Source: an uncultured Prevotella sp.
GTDB lineage: Bacteria; Bacteroidota; Bacteroidia; Bacteroidales; Bacteroidaceae
Length of the DNA: 17,843 nt
NCBI GenBank assembly: GCA_937916405.1
Contig: CALFUF010000038.1
Location: 1 to 17,843 of the forward strand
Direction of reading: 5' to 3'
In this document: piece after piece, positions 1 to 7,277 of the stretch
How positions within the stretch are numbered: the first letter of the stretch is position 1
Layout of the letters: each line of letters starts with the position of its first letter
The notes under the pieces: model-generated
What the model was told of the DNA's origin: nothing
What the model saw: only the letters and a program-made list of their open reading frames with translations
Databases searched by the model: none
Made by a program: the position numbers and the translations under genes

Positions 1-2
1 AT

Positions 3-1655
3 CGTGTCGGTGGCGTGTTGTTAAAACGAGAGACTATCTTCCAGTGCTATGAGGATCGTATCTTAATCCGTTACACTCTGGAGGATGCTCATTCTGCTAC
101 GACGTTGCGTTTCCGCCCGTTCCTCGCCTTCCGCTCGGTAAGGCAGTTTACGCATGAGAACTCAACGGCATCTCGTGAGTACCATGAGGTGGATAATGGT
201 ATCAAGACTTGTATGTATGCCGGCTATCCCGACCTCTACATGCAGTTCAACAAGAAGAATGAGTTCGTGTTCCAGCCCGATTGGTATCGTGGAGTGGAAT
301 ATCCGAAAGAGCAGGAGCGTGGTTATGCCTCTAACGAAGACCTTTATGTACCTGGCTATTTCGAGGTATCTATCAAGAAAGGGGAGAGTATTATCTTCGC
401 CGCTTCAACAAAGGAAATTAAAAGCAATAGCTTAAAGAGCTTGTTCCAGAAGGAGATTGATGTGCGCCAACCACGTGATAACTTCTATCATTGTCTGGTT
501 GCCGCTGCCCATCAGTTCCACTTCCGTGATCGCCGTAGCGGCAGTTCTGCTGAAGAGCTTGACGACAGTGACGATCGTTACTTGTTAGCAGGTTATCCCT
601 GGTTCAAAGCTCGTGCCCGTGATACGTTTATCGCATTGCCTGGTCTGACCCTCGCCATCGGTGAGCAGGACTATTTCGAGCATGTGATGAAGACTGCAGA
701 GAAAGGACTCCGTGAGTTTATGGAGGGAAATCCGCTCAGCGTGAAGATCTACGAGATAGAACATCCTGATGTTCCTCTGTGGGCTGTCTGGGCTATTCAA
801 CAGTATGCTAAGGACGCTGGTGTCGAGAAAGGCTATAAGATGTACGGAAAGTTGGTTCGTGATATCGTAGAGTACGTTATTAAGGGTGGTAACTCTAATA
901 TGCGTCTCGATGATAACGGACTGCTTTATGCTAATGGTCGTGACAAAGCGATTACATGGATGAACTCCACGGCAAACGGTCATCCTGTCGTTCCACGTTC
1001 TGGCTATATCGTAGAGTTCAACGCCCTATGGTATAATGCCTTGAGGTTCTGCGCCTCGATGGAGGAGGAGTTCGGCGACAAGAAGTTTGCCGCTAAGTTA
1101 GAGAAGCGTGCGGAACTTTGTAAGACCTCCTTCGTGGAGACCTTCCTCAACGAGTATGGCTATCTGCTGGATTATGTGGATGGCAATATGATGGACTGGA
1201 GTGTTCGCCCGAACATGATATTCCCTGTAGCCTTCGACTACTCCCCGTTGTCACAGGAGCAGAAGAAGAGCGTGCTTGATGTCTGCACCCGTGAGTTGCT
1301 GACACCGAAGGGACTGCGCTCACTCTCCCCGAAGAGTGGTGGTTACAACCCGATGTATGTCGGTCCACAGACACAGCGTGACTATGCTTATCATCAGGGA
1401 ACAGCATGGCCTTGGCTGGGAGGTTTCTATATGGAGGCTTGTCTGAAGATTTACAAGCGTACTCGTTTGAGTTTCGTGGAGCGTCAGATGGTAGGATATG
1501 AGGATGAGATCAACTATCACGCACTGGGTACTATCAGTGAGCTGTTTGATGGTAACCCTCCTTTCCATGGACGTGGCGCTATGGCATTTGCCATGAATGT
1601 CGCTGAGATTCTGCGTACGCTGAAACTGTTGGAGAAATATTCTTATCAAAAGTAA
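3..1655 (+). CDS. Glycogen debranching enzyme (amylo-alpha-1,6-glucosidase, GH133-like), 5'-truncated
   Basis: The frame is open to the left edge (codons from base 3, reading R-V-G-G-V-L-L-K-R-E), so the true start lies outside; the GTG at 15 is internal. About 550 residues of a protein whose family is usually near 650 are visible: the end of the N-terminal GDE domain, then the C-terminal (alpha/alpha)6-barrel GDE_C domain. Recognisable blocks are GYPWFKARARDTFIALPGL (about 588-645), FNALWYNALRF (1018-1050), YHQGTAWPWLGG (about 1390-1425) and ISELFDGNPPFHG (about 1530-1570). The family removes alpha-1,6 branches from glycogen. It leads an operon with a glycogen-synthase-like GT (17 bases downstream) and a GH57-like protein, which supports a storage-glycogen role in the cytoplasm. 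Oddity: the motif usually written TWMD reads TWMN here (AAC at 963-965). Family assignment is secure; activity is an inference. Confidence 0.9.
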   Translation, partial: RVGGVLLKRETIFQCYEDRILIRYTLEDAHSATTLRFRPFLAFRSVRQFTHENSTASREYHEVDNGIKTCMYAGYPDLYMQFNKKNEFVFQPDWYRGVEYPKEQERGYASNEDLYVPGYFEVSIKKGESIIFAASTKEIKSNSLKSLFQKEIDVRQPRDNFYHCLVAAAHQFHFRDRRSGSSAEELDDSDDRYLLAGYPWFKARARDTFIALPGLTLAIGEQDYFEHVMKTAEKGLREFMEGNPLSVKIYEIEHPDVPLWAVWAIQQYAKDAGVEKGYKMYGKLVRDIVEYVIKGGNSNMRLDDNGLLYANGRDKAITWMNSTANGHPVVPRSGYIVEFNALWYNALRFCASMEEEFGDKKFAAKLEKRAELCKTSFVETFLNEYGYLLDYVDGNMMDWSVRPNMIFPVAFDYSPLSQEQKKSVLDVCTRELLTPKGLRSLSPKSGGYNPMYVGPQTQRDYAYHQGTAWPWLGGFYMEACLKIYKRTRLSFVERQMVGYEDEINYHALGTISELFDGNPPFHGRGAMAFAMNVAEILRTLKLLEKYSYQK

Positions 1656-1658
1656 AAT

Positions 1659-1664
1659 AGGAGG
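1659..1664 (+). promoter_or_regulatory. Strong Shine-Dalgarno-like site before the glycosyltransferase
   Basis: AGGAGG lies 8 bases before the ATG at 1673, in the 17-base gap after the debranching enzyme. Bacteroidetes generally do not rely on Shine-Dalgarno pairing, and no other gene start in this window shows such a site. It supports the start at 1673. Confidence 0.55.
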
Positions 1665-1672
1665 AGAAGACT

Positions 1673-2944
1673 ATGAAAGTATTAATGTTTGGATGGGAGT
1701 ATCCTCCTCATGTATTCGGTGGACTCGCTACCGCTAACTATGGTATTTCACAGGGACTGCATGCTCAGGGTGATATGGATATCACACTCTGTCTGCCAAA
1801 GCCCTTTGGTGATGAAGACCGCACGGCTTGTAATATCGTGGCAATGAATGCTGTACCTATAGCATGGCGTGATGTCAGCTACGATTATGTTCGTGACCGT
1901 GTCGGTAATATTATGGATCCTGATCTCTATTTCAAGTTGCGTGACCATATCTACGCAGACTTCAATTATATGCACGTCAATGACTTGGGTGCTATGGAGT
2001 TTGCCGGTGGTTATCCTGGTAACTTGCATGAGGAGATTAACAACTACTCGATTATTGCGGGTGTGGTGGCACGTACCTTTGATTTTGATATCATTCATGC
2101 ACACGACTGGCTGACCTATCCTGCTGGTATCCATGCCAAGCAAGTGAGCGGCAAGCCACTATGCATCCACGTGCATGCTACTGACTTCGACCGTAGCCGT
2201 GGTAAGGTGAACCCAACGGTTTACTCGATAGAGAAGAATGGTATGGACTGGGCTGACTGCATCATGTGTGTGTCTGAACTGACTCGTCAGACGGTGATTC
2301 ATCAGTATCACCAAGACCCGCGTAAGTGCTTCACGGTACACAATGCCGTCTATCCTCTGCCAGAGGAGTATCAGGCTATCCCACGTCCCGACCATACGGG
2401 TAAGGACAAGGTGGTGACCTTCCTCGGTCGTATCACGATGCAGAAAGGACCTGAGTACTTTGTGGAGGCTGCTAATATGGTTATCCGCCGTACTCGTAAC
2501 GTTCGTTTCTGTATGGCAGGTTCTGGTGATATGATGGATGCCATGATTCATCTTGCCGCAGAACGTGGTATCGCTGATCGTTTCCATTTCCCAGGCTTCA
2601 TGCGTGGCAAACAGGTTTATGAGTGCTTGAAGGATTCTGATGTCTATGTGATGCCTTCTGTCTCAGAGCCTTTCGGTATCTCCCCGTTGGAGGCGATGCA
2701 GTGCGGTACACCGTCTATTATCTCGAAACAGTCTGGTTGTGCCGAGATTCTCAACAACTGTATCAAGGTTGACTATTGGGACATTCACGCTCTTGCTGAT
2801 GCCATTTATGCTATCTGTGCTAACGATTCCCTCTTCCAGTATCTGAAAGAGGAGGGTAAGAAAGAAGTTGATCAGATTACATGGGAGAAAGTAGGCGCAT
2901 GGATTGCCACCCTCTATAAGAGAACCCTTGGTTGGGAACAGTAA
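1673..2944 (+). CDS. GT-B fold glycosyltransferase, glycogen synthase type (GT4/GT5-like)
   Basis: 423 residues. The N-terminus MKVLMFGWEYPPHVFGGLA holds the donor-binding glycine loop seen in starch/glycogen synthases and related GT4 enzymes (WE-[FY]-PP-x(2,3)-GGL). IIHAHDWLTYPAGIHA in the N-terminal domain and SEPFGISPLEAMQCGTP in the C-terminal domain are typical of GT-B retaining enzymes; the E-x7-E pair is E332 and E340. There is no signal peptide, so it is cytoplasmic. It probably extends alpha-1,4-glucan from a nucleotide sugar; in Bacteroidetes this gene is normally called glycogen synthase and sits between the debranching enzyme and the GH57 gene, as here. Whether it uses UDP- or ADP-glucose cannot be read from the sequence. 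The start at 1673 is supported by an AGGAGG site and by the motif at the extreme N-terminus. Confidence 0.9.
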   Translation: MKVLMFGWEYPPHVFGGLATANYGISQGLHAQGDMDITLCLPKPFGDEDRTACNIVAMNAVPIAWRDVSYDYVRDRVGNIMDPDLYFKLRDHIYADFNYMHVNDLGAMEFAGGYPGNLHEEINNYSIIAGVVARTFDFDIIHAHDWLTYPAGIHAKQVSGKPLCIHVHATDFDRSRGKVNPTVYSIEKNGMDWADCIMCVSELTRQTVIHQYHQDPRKCFTVHNAVYPLPEEYQAIPRPDHTGKDKVVTFLGRITMQKGPEYFVEAANMVIRRTRNVRFCMAGSGDMMDAMIHLAAERGIADRFHFPGFMRGKQVYECLKDSDVYVMPSVSEPFGISPLEAMQCGTPSIISKQSGCAEILNNCIKVDYWDIHALADAIYAICANDSLFQYLKEEGKKEVDQITWEKVGAWIATLYKRTLGWEQ

Positions 2945-2980
2945 TATATAGGAACTATAGCCACTATAGGAACTATAATT
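2945..2980. repeat. Nonamer tandem array, consensus ACTATAGGA, four units
   Basis: Directly after the stop codon at 2944 come TATATAGGA (2945-2953), ACTATAGCC (2954-2962), ACTATAGGA (2963-2971) and ACTATAATT (2972-2980). CTATAG is self-complementary, so adjacent units can also pair. It occupies over half of the 63-base gap between the GT and GH57-like genes; no promoter of the TAnnTTTG type is seen in that gap. Confidence 0.75.
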
Positions 2981-3007
2981 AATAACAATAAAAAAGTAAT
3001 AAGAATT

Positions 3008-4381
3008 ATGAAAACAATTTGTTTATATTTCGAGATACATCAGATTATTCATCTGAAGCGCTATCGTTTCTTCGATATCGGTACCGATCATTACTACTAT
3101 GATGATTATGAGAACGAGCGTAGTATCAGTGACATAGCCGAGCGTAGTTATATGCCTGCCTTGAACGCCATCAGCGATATGATTCGTGACAACGGCAAGG
3201 CTTTCAAGGTTGCCTTCTCACTGTCGGGCGTAGGTATCGAGCAGTTGGAGATGCATGCTCCACAAGTGTTGGAGAAGTTACAGGAACTGAACAATACTGG
3301 TTGTGTGGAATTCCTTGCAGAGCCATATTCTCATGGTCTGTCATCACTTGCCAATGAGGAGACTTTCGCACTGGATGTGAAGAAGCAGTGTCAGAAGATA
3401 GAGGAATACTTTGGAAAGATACCAACCGTACTCCGTAACTCATCATTGATTTATAGTGACGATATCGGTGGACAGGTTGCCGCTATGGGCTTCAAGGGAA
3501 TGCTGACCGAGGGTGCCAAGCATGTGCTGGGATGGAAGTCTCCTCATTATGTATACAACTGTAATATCGCACCTAACCTGAAACTCTTGCTTCGTGACGT
3601 GGAGCTGTCTGATGATATCTCACTGCGCTTTAATAACAGTGATTGGGCAGGTTATCCTCTGTTTGCTGATGCCTATATCGATCGTATTGCTCGTTTACCA
3701 GAAGAAGAGCAGATTATCAATATCTTCATGGAGCTGTCTGCTTTGGGTATCGCTCAGCCACTGAGCAGCAATATCCTTGATTTCTTGAAGGCTTTGCCAG
3801 CATGTGCCAAGGAGAAAGGCATCACCTTCTCTACACCTACAGAAATATGTATGAAGGTGAAGAGTGTTGGCAATCTCGACGTGCCCGATACTTTGTCATG
3901 GGTAGACGAGGAGCGTGATGTTTCTTGCTGGTTGGGTAATGCGATGCAGCGTGAGGCATTCAACAAGCTTTACAGTGTTGCCGACCGTGTGCGTATTTCC
4001 AATGACCCGCGTATTAATCAGGACTGGGACTATCTGCAGGCTTCCAATAACTTCCGCTTCATGACGACCAAGCCTAGCAATGTGGGACTTGACCGTGGTA
4101 TCTATAGTGGACCGTTTGATGCCTTCACCAACTATATGAATATCCTTGGTGACTTCATTAACAGGGTTAATGCGCTCTATCCCGCAGAGATTGATAATGA
4201 GGAATTGAACGCATTGTTGACGACAATCCGCAATCAAGGTGATGAGATTGAGTATAAGGATGAGGAGATTACCCGTCTGAAGGCTCGTCTTGCCAAGTAT
4301 GAGGCAGCCGAGGAGAAGCCAAAGGCAGCAAAGAAACCTGCGGCAAAGAAACCTACTCCGAAGAAGGCAGAGAAGAAGTGA
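3008..4381 (+). CDS. GH57-family alpha-amylase-like protein, probable pseudoenzyme
   Basis: 457 residues, no signal peptide. GH57 landmarks are present: the N-terminal ICLYFEIHQ block (residues 4-12), GCVEFLAEPYSHGL (98-111), RNSSLIYSDDIG (143-154), LTEGAKHVLGW (166-176) and LSDDISLRF (200-208). In the Methanocaldococcus-type alpha-amylases of this family the corresponding blocks read RNTEL and MDYETFGEH, supplying the nucleophilic Glu and acidic/His residues. Here they read RNSSL (Ser146) and MELSALGIAQ (241-250). The Asp pair in LSDDI (202-203) is retained. I recall published descriptions of GH57 'amylase-like' homologues in Bacteroidetes lacking catalytic residues, and this fits. The C-terminus is a short coiled coil (about 405-433) followed by a Lys/Ala/Pro-rich tail (434-457). 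The operon context points to glycogen metabolism, perhaps a binding or scaffold role. Confidence 0.88.
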   Translation: MKTICLYFEIHQIIHLKRYRFFDIGTDHYYYDDYENERSISDIAERSYMPALNAISDMIRDNGKAFKVAFSLSGVGIEQLEMHAPQVLEKLQELNNTGCVEFLAEPYSHGLSSLANEETFALDVKKQCQKIEEYFGKIPTVLRNSSLIYSDDIGGQVAAMGFKGMLTEGAKHVLGWKSPHYVYNCNIAPNLKLLLRDVELSDDISLRFNNSDWAGYPLFADAYIDRIARLPEEEQIINIFMELSALGIAQPLSSNILDFLKALPACAKEKGITFSTPTEICMKVKSVGNLDVPDTLSWVDEERDVSCWLGNAMQREAFNKLYSVADRVRISNDPRINQDWDYLQASNNFRFMTTKPSNVGLDRGIYSGPFDAFTNYMNILGDFINRVNALYPAEIDNEELNALLTTIRNQGDEIEYKDEEITRLKARLAKYEAAEEKPKAAKKPAAKKPTPKKAEKK

Positions 4382-4385
4382 GAAA

Positions 4386-4421
4386 TTTGTGGCACACAAA
4401 TAATTTTTTGTGTGCCACAAA
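4386..4421. terminator. Perfect 15-bp hairpin, candidate bidirectional terminator
   Basis: TTTGTGGCACACAAA at 4386-4400 and its exact reverse complement at 4407-4421 enclose a 6-base loop. It begins 5 bases after the GH57-like stop. A/T-rich sequence follows on both strands. Confidence 0.65.
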
Positions 4422-4423
4422 TA

Positions 4424-4467
4424 AAATTTCCCAGCACACAAAAAATTATTCGTGTGCTGGGAAATTT
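4424..4467. terminator. Perfect 16-bp hairpin, candidate bidirectional terminator
   Basis: AAATTTCCCAGCACAC (4424-4439) pairs exactly with 4452-4467 around a 12-base A/T-rich loop. The GC-rich core is followed by AAATTTATTTT on the plus strand and AAATTTTATTT on the minus strand, so it suits termination of both converging transcripts. Confidence 0.7.
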
Positions 4468-4510
4468 ATTTTGTGTGAAGAGAAATTTATTTTGTGTGCT
4501 GGGAATTTTC

Positions 4511-7126
4511 CTATCTCACCTCGACAGTTATTTTCCTCAAGTCCTTTTCTGCACTTGAGGAGCCTACCATCAGTTCATATTTGCCAGGGACTACACGCAT
4601 CGTATTCGTCTTTGTGTCCCAACCCTCGAAGCGGTCACGTGGGAAATCAATCTCTATGGTTTTGCTTTCGCCGGCTTTCAGACTGACACGCTTATAGGCT
4701 CGTAAGGCTTTCAAAGGTCCGTCCTTGTCATCGGTATTACGCATATAGACCTGGACAACCTCCGTTCCTTCTTGCTTACCAGTATTCTTGACATTCACGC
4801 GTACCTTATTATATATATACTCTGGCATGCCAACCTCGAAGGAGGTGTAGCTCAGTCCATAACCGAAAGGGTAGAGGGGCTCCCCTTTGAAATAGCGATA
4901 GGTGCGATTCGCCATTCGATAGTCAAGGAAGTCTGGCAAGTCGTTCACACTCTTATAGAAAGTAATAGGTAACTTTCCGCAGGGGTTATAGGCTCCGAAA
5001 AGTACATCAGCAACAGCCTTCCCACCACTTTCTCCGCCATACCATGCCTGTACGATAGCATCCACAATATCATTTTCTGGTGTCAGTGCGATAGCGGAGC
5101 CAGAGCAGTTGACATAGATGATGCGTTTGTCCGCTTTCTTAAGGTTTGCAAGCCACTCACGCTGAACCTGAGGCAGTTCTATACTGGTGCGATCTCCCCC
5201 TTTAAAGCCATCTTCACAGACTTTCATCTCCTCACCCTCAAGACGCGGAGAAATCCCTCCAACAAAAATGACAATATCCGCATCTTTCAGAGGTGATTGT
5301 GGATCAGTGAGAGGGGAGCGTGCAGCGGGTGATAAATCAATCATGTTGATGTCAAATTGAAGCATAGCGTGTCCTGTATGTTGTACATAAACAAGTTGTA
5401 TGGGATAGCTATTGCCAGCCTTGACCTTATAGGTCGGATGAGCGTCACGAACCCCATGTCCATTAGTACGGTTGAGTAGTGTATCTCCATTGAACACCAG
5501 CATAGAGTAGTCGTCATTAAGCATGTTAAAGGTTACTTCACCATCTTGTTGAGGACGGAAAACACCTTCATATCGAGCAGTGAAATGCTCAAGGTTTACA
5601 CCAGGTGCAAAAGCCGTATTACCTCCATTATCCAAATGGATTGGTTCTGTAAGACGTATCGCCATGGCAGGCAACCCTTCCATACGCTCATTGTTCCAGT
5701 AGTTGGCTTGTAGTCCAGGGCGTCCATCGTCAGTAAATACTTGGTTGAACATGCTTGTAGGAACTTCCTTCCTTGTCCATGTGCATCCCTGCACAAAAGG
5801 TACGTTCGGCAAATATTGCCGTATCCCCTGCAGAATAGTGGTTGTATAAGTAGGCTGACCATTATAGTTTCCCCACATCATGGTAGAGTCATTGGCGTTA
5901 GGTCCCATGACGACAATCTGTCCGGTATGCTGCGACCTTGTCGCAGTCAAAGGCAGCACCCCATTGTTTTTTAATAGCACGATGCTTTGCCGGGCGGCAT
6001 CGAGCGCTATCTCTTTATGTTTCTTGCAGGCGACAACACTCATAGGTATCTTAGTCCACTCTACCATCTCGTCAGAATCGAAGTCACCCAGTTCGAAGCG
6101 ACCTATCAGCAGACGGCGCAACGATGTGTTCAGTTGCTCCTCTGAGATTTTACCTATTCTCACAGCCTCTGGCAATGACTTATACACACTGCCGCACTCC
6201 ACGTCCGTTCCTGCAATGACGGCTTTGGCAGAAGCCTCCTCACTTGTCTTCACAAAATGGTGGCGATGAGGCTTAAAGAAATCATCAATGGCACCACAGT
6301 CACTCGTCACGATGCCTTGAAATCCCCATTCATCACGCAGAATCCGTTGCAGGTAGCGCGTATTGCCACAGCAAGGCTCTCCGTCGATGGCCTGATAGGC
6401 GCACATGATCTCCTTGACATTTCCCTCTTGAACCAGCGCCTTGAAAGCGGGTAGGTATGTCTCCCAGAGGTCTCGCTCCGGCAATTGTTCAATATTGAAC
6501 TCATGGCGGTTCCATTCAGGTCCGCTATGCACTGCGAAGTGCTTGGCACAAGCAAAAAGTTTCTTGTATTTCCTAGAATCCCTAGTATTACTAGTTCTAT
6601 TAGAATAATCCTGCCCTTGCAAGCCGTTTACTACGGCAAGTCCCATCCGGCTGGTCAGGTACGGGTCTTCTCCATAAGTCTCCTGACCTCGTCCCCATCG
6701 TGGATCTCGGAAGATATTGATGTTAGGTGTCCAGAAAGATAAGCCTCTGTAGCGTTTGATGTCGTTTTTCTGCCGTGCTTCAGTATTCTTGGCACGTGCC
6801 TCATCACTGACGGCGGTGAAAGCTTGATATACTAAATAGTCATTAAAGGTGGCTGCCATTCCTATTGTGATGGGGAAAACTGTGGCGATTCCATTACGTC
6901 CTACACCATGTAAAGCCTCGCTCCACCAATGAAACTCAGGGATGCCCAGTCGGGGAATAGCTGGTGAGACATCCATCATCAGTTTCGTCTTTTCCTCTAA
7001 TGTCAGTCGTCCTAAGAGGTCTTCCGCACGTTCCTCGGCACTAAGCTGTGGGTTTTGGTAAGGTAACATCTGTGCATAGGCGGAAAGTGCAACGGCAGCA
7101 CATAATGTGAAGATAGTTCTTTTCAT
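4511..7126 (-). CDS. Secreted GH3 beta-glycosidase with PA14 domain (beta-glucosidase/xylosidase type)
   Basis: 871 residues. A type I signal peptide is clear: MKRT, hydrophobic stretch, then AYA before Q19. Domain order is GH3 N-terminal barrel (about 30-345), GH3 C-terminal alpha/beta sandwich begun at about 385 and interrupted by a PA14 domain (about 470-596, starting GLQANYWNNE), sandwich resumed (about 615-725), then a fibronectin-III-like domain (about 765-868). The nucleophile is Asp276 in GIVTSDCGAIDDF; KHFAVHSGPE (195-204) and GEDPYL (152-157) are GH3 substrate-pocket motifs. The architecture matches periplasmic enzymes that release terminal beta-linked glucose or xylose from plant oligosaccharides; DVECG (309-313) leans toward the xylosidase branch, but the substrate cannot be fixed. 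Two stretches look inserted: nonamer-encoded TSNTRDSRK (178-186) and SPLTDPQSPLK (604-614), each just before a beta strand. Transcription likely starts from the promoter at 7227-7234. Confidence 0.93.
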   Translation of the reverse strand: MKRTIFTLCAAVALSAYAQMLPYQNPQLSAEERAEDLLGRLTLEEKTKLMMDVSPAIPRLGIPEFHWWSEALHGVGRNGIATVFPITIGMAATFNDYLVYQAFTAVSDEARAKNTEARQKNDIKRYRGLSFWTPNINIFRDPRWGRGQETYGEDPYLTSRMGLAVVNGLQGQDYSNRTSNTRDSRKYKKLFACAKHFAVHSGPEWNRHEFNIEQLPERDLWETYLPAFKALVQEGNVKEIMCAYQAIDGEPCCGNTRYLQRILRDEWGFQGIVTSDCGAIDDFFKPHRHHFVKTSEEASAKAVIAGTDVECGSVYKSLPEAVRIGKISEEQLNTSLRRLLIGRFELGDFDSDEMVEWTKIPMSVVACKKHKEIALDAARQSIVLLKNNGVLPLTATRSQHTGQIVVMGPNANDSTMMWGNYNGQPTYTTTILQGIRQYLPNVPFVQGCTWTRKEVPTSMFNQVFTDDGRPGLQANYWNNERMEGLPAMAIRLTEPIHLDNGGNTAFAPGVNLEHFTARYEGVFRPQQDGEVTFNMLNDDYSMLVFNGDTLLNRTNGHGVRDAHPTYKVKAGNSYPIQLVYVQHTGHAMLQFDINMIDLSPAARSPLTDPQSPLKDADIVIFVGGISPRLEGEEMKVCEDGFKGGDRTSIELPQVQREWLANLKKADKRIIYVNCSGSAIALTPENDIVDAIVQAWYGGESGGKAVADVLFGAYNPCGKLPITFYKSVNDLPDFLDYRMANRTYRYFKGEPLYPFGYGLSYTSFEVGMPEYIYNKVRVNVKNTGKQEGTEVVQVYMRNTDDKDGPLKALRAYKRVSLKAGESKTIEIDFPRDRFEGWDTKTNTMRVVPGKYELMVGSSSAEKDLRKITVEVR
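5288..5320 (-). repeat. Degenerate heptamer array inside GH3 encoding SPLTDPQSPL
   Basis: On the coding strand the units read roughly CTCCCCT, CTCACTG, ATCCACA, ATCACCT. This is the same period, frame and peptide pattern as the clean arrays in the M28 and GT9 genes, but more diverged. It encodes residues 603-613, just before the DADIVIFVGG strand. Confidence 0.5.
6569..6595 (-). repeat. Nonamer array inside GH3 encoding TSNTRDSRK
   Basis: On the coding strand: ACTAGTAAT, ACTAGGGAT, TCTAGGAAA (residues 178-186), with TACAAGAAA as a possible fourth unit. Period 9 keeps frame. Other GH3 proteins, as I recall them, pass more directly from LQG into the strand before KHFAVHSG, so about 10-15 residues here look extra. 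Confidence 0.6.
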
Positions 7127-7170
7127 AAGTCTTGTTATTGGTCTAGTATTCTTCTTCTTCTATATAACTA

Positions 7171-7183
7171 ACCTCTGCGAGGT
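7171..7183 (-). promoter_or_regulatory. Second small hairpin in the GH3 leader
   Basis: ACCTC-gca-GAGGT on the minus strand, directly after the shared module. With the first hairpin it leaves about 45 unstructured A-rich bases before the GH3 ATG at 7126. The loop is only 3 bases, so stability is uncertain. Confidence 0.4.
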
Positions 7184-7234
7184 GTTATAAAACGCCTCTG
7201 CTTTCGGTCAGCCGAAAAGTTTGCTGCAAAGATA
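7184..7234 (-). promoter_or_regulatory. Promoter-leader module, copy 1 (GH3 leader)
   Basis: Read on the minus strand: -7 element TATCTTTG (7234-7227), CAGCAAAC, a hairpin TTTTCGG-CTGA-CCGAAAG (7218-7201), then AGGCGT and TATAAC. The start of transcription should fall a few bases after TTTG, putting the hairpin at the extreme 5' end of the mRNA. The same 51-nt module occurs at 17789-17839 with 42 identical positions and no gaps, and with a compensatory change in the loop-closing base pair. Confidence 0.75.
7227..7234 (-). promoter_or_regulatory. -7 promoter element for GH3
   Basis: TATCTTTG on the minus strand matches the Bacteroidetes consensus TAnnTTTG exactly. No TTTG is found at the expected -33 distance; that position falls inside the heptamer array 7241-7268. 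Confidence 0.75.
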
Positions 7235-7240
7235 ATAATA

Positions 7241-7268
7241 ATTTCTAATTTCTAATTTCTAATTCCTA
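7241..7268. repeat. Heptamer array ATTTCTA x4 (28 bp) between divergent promoters
   Basis: ATTTCTA at 7241-7247, 7248-7254 and 7255-7261, then ATTCCTA at 7262-7268. The array sits between the GH3 -7 element (7227-7234, minus) and the ruvB -7 element (7278-7285, plus) and overlaps the expected -33 region of both. Confidence 0.85.
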
Positions 7269-7277
7269 ATTTATTAT

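Larger units (their letters stand above)
4384..4506. repeat. Nested palindromic repeat cluster with shared GCACACAAA arms
   Basis: The whole 129-base junction between the convergent GH57-like and GH3 genes is built from arms of one type: AAATTT, a variable 3-4 base block (gtg, ccca or tctt), then GCACACAAA or close to it, in alternating orientation. Six arms are visible. The last two plus-strand arms also make a 17-bp direct repeat (GAAATTTATTTTGTGTG at 4461-4477 and 4482-4498). The two perfect hairpins are listed separately as terminators. Confidence 0.85.

Noticed and set aside
3896..4441. A 181-residue frame antisense to the GH57-like gene
   Set aside because: It is a shadow of the Lys/Ala-rich tail and repeats; no domain and no supported start.
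4378..4686. A 102-residue open frame after the GH57-like gene with repeated K-F-I-L-C segments
   Set aside because: Its first part is only the translated palindromic repeat cluster and the rest is antisense to the GH3 gene; no family is recognised.
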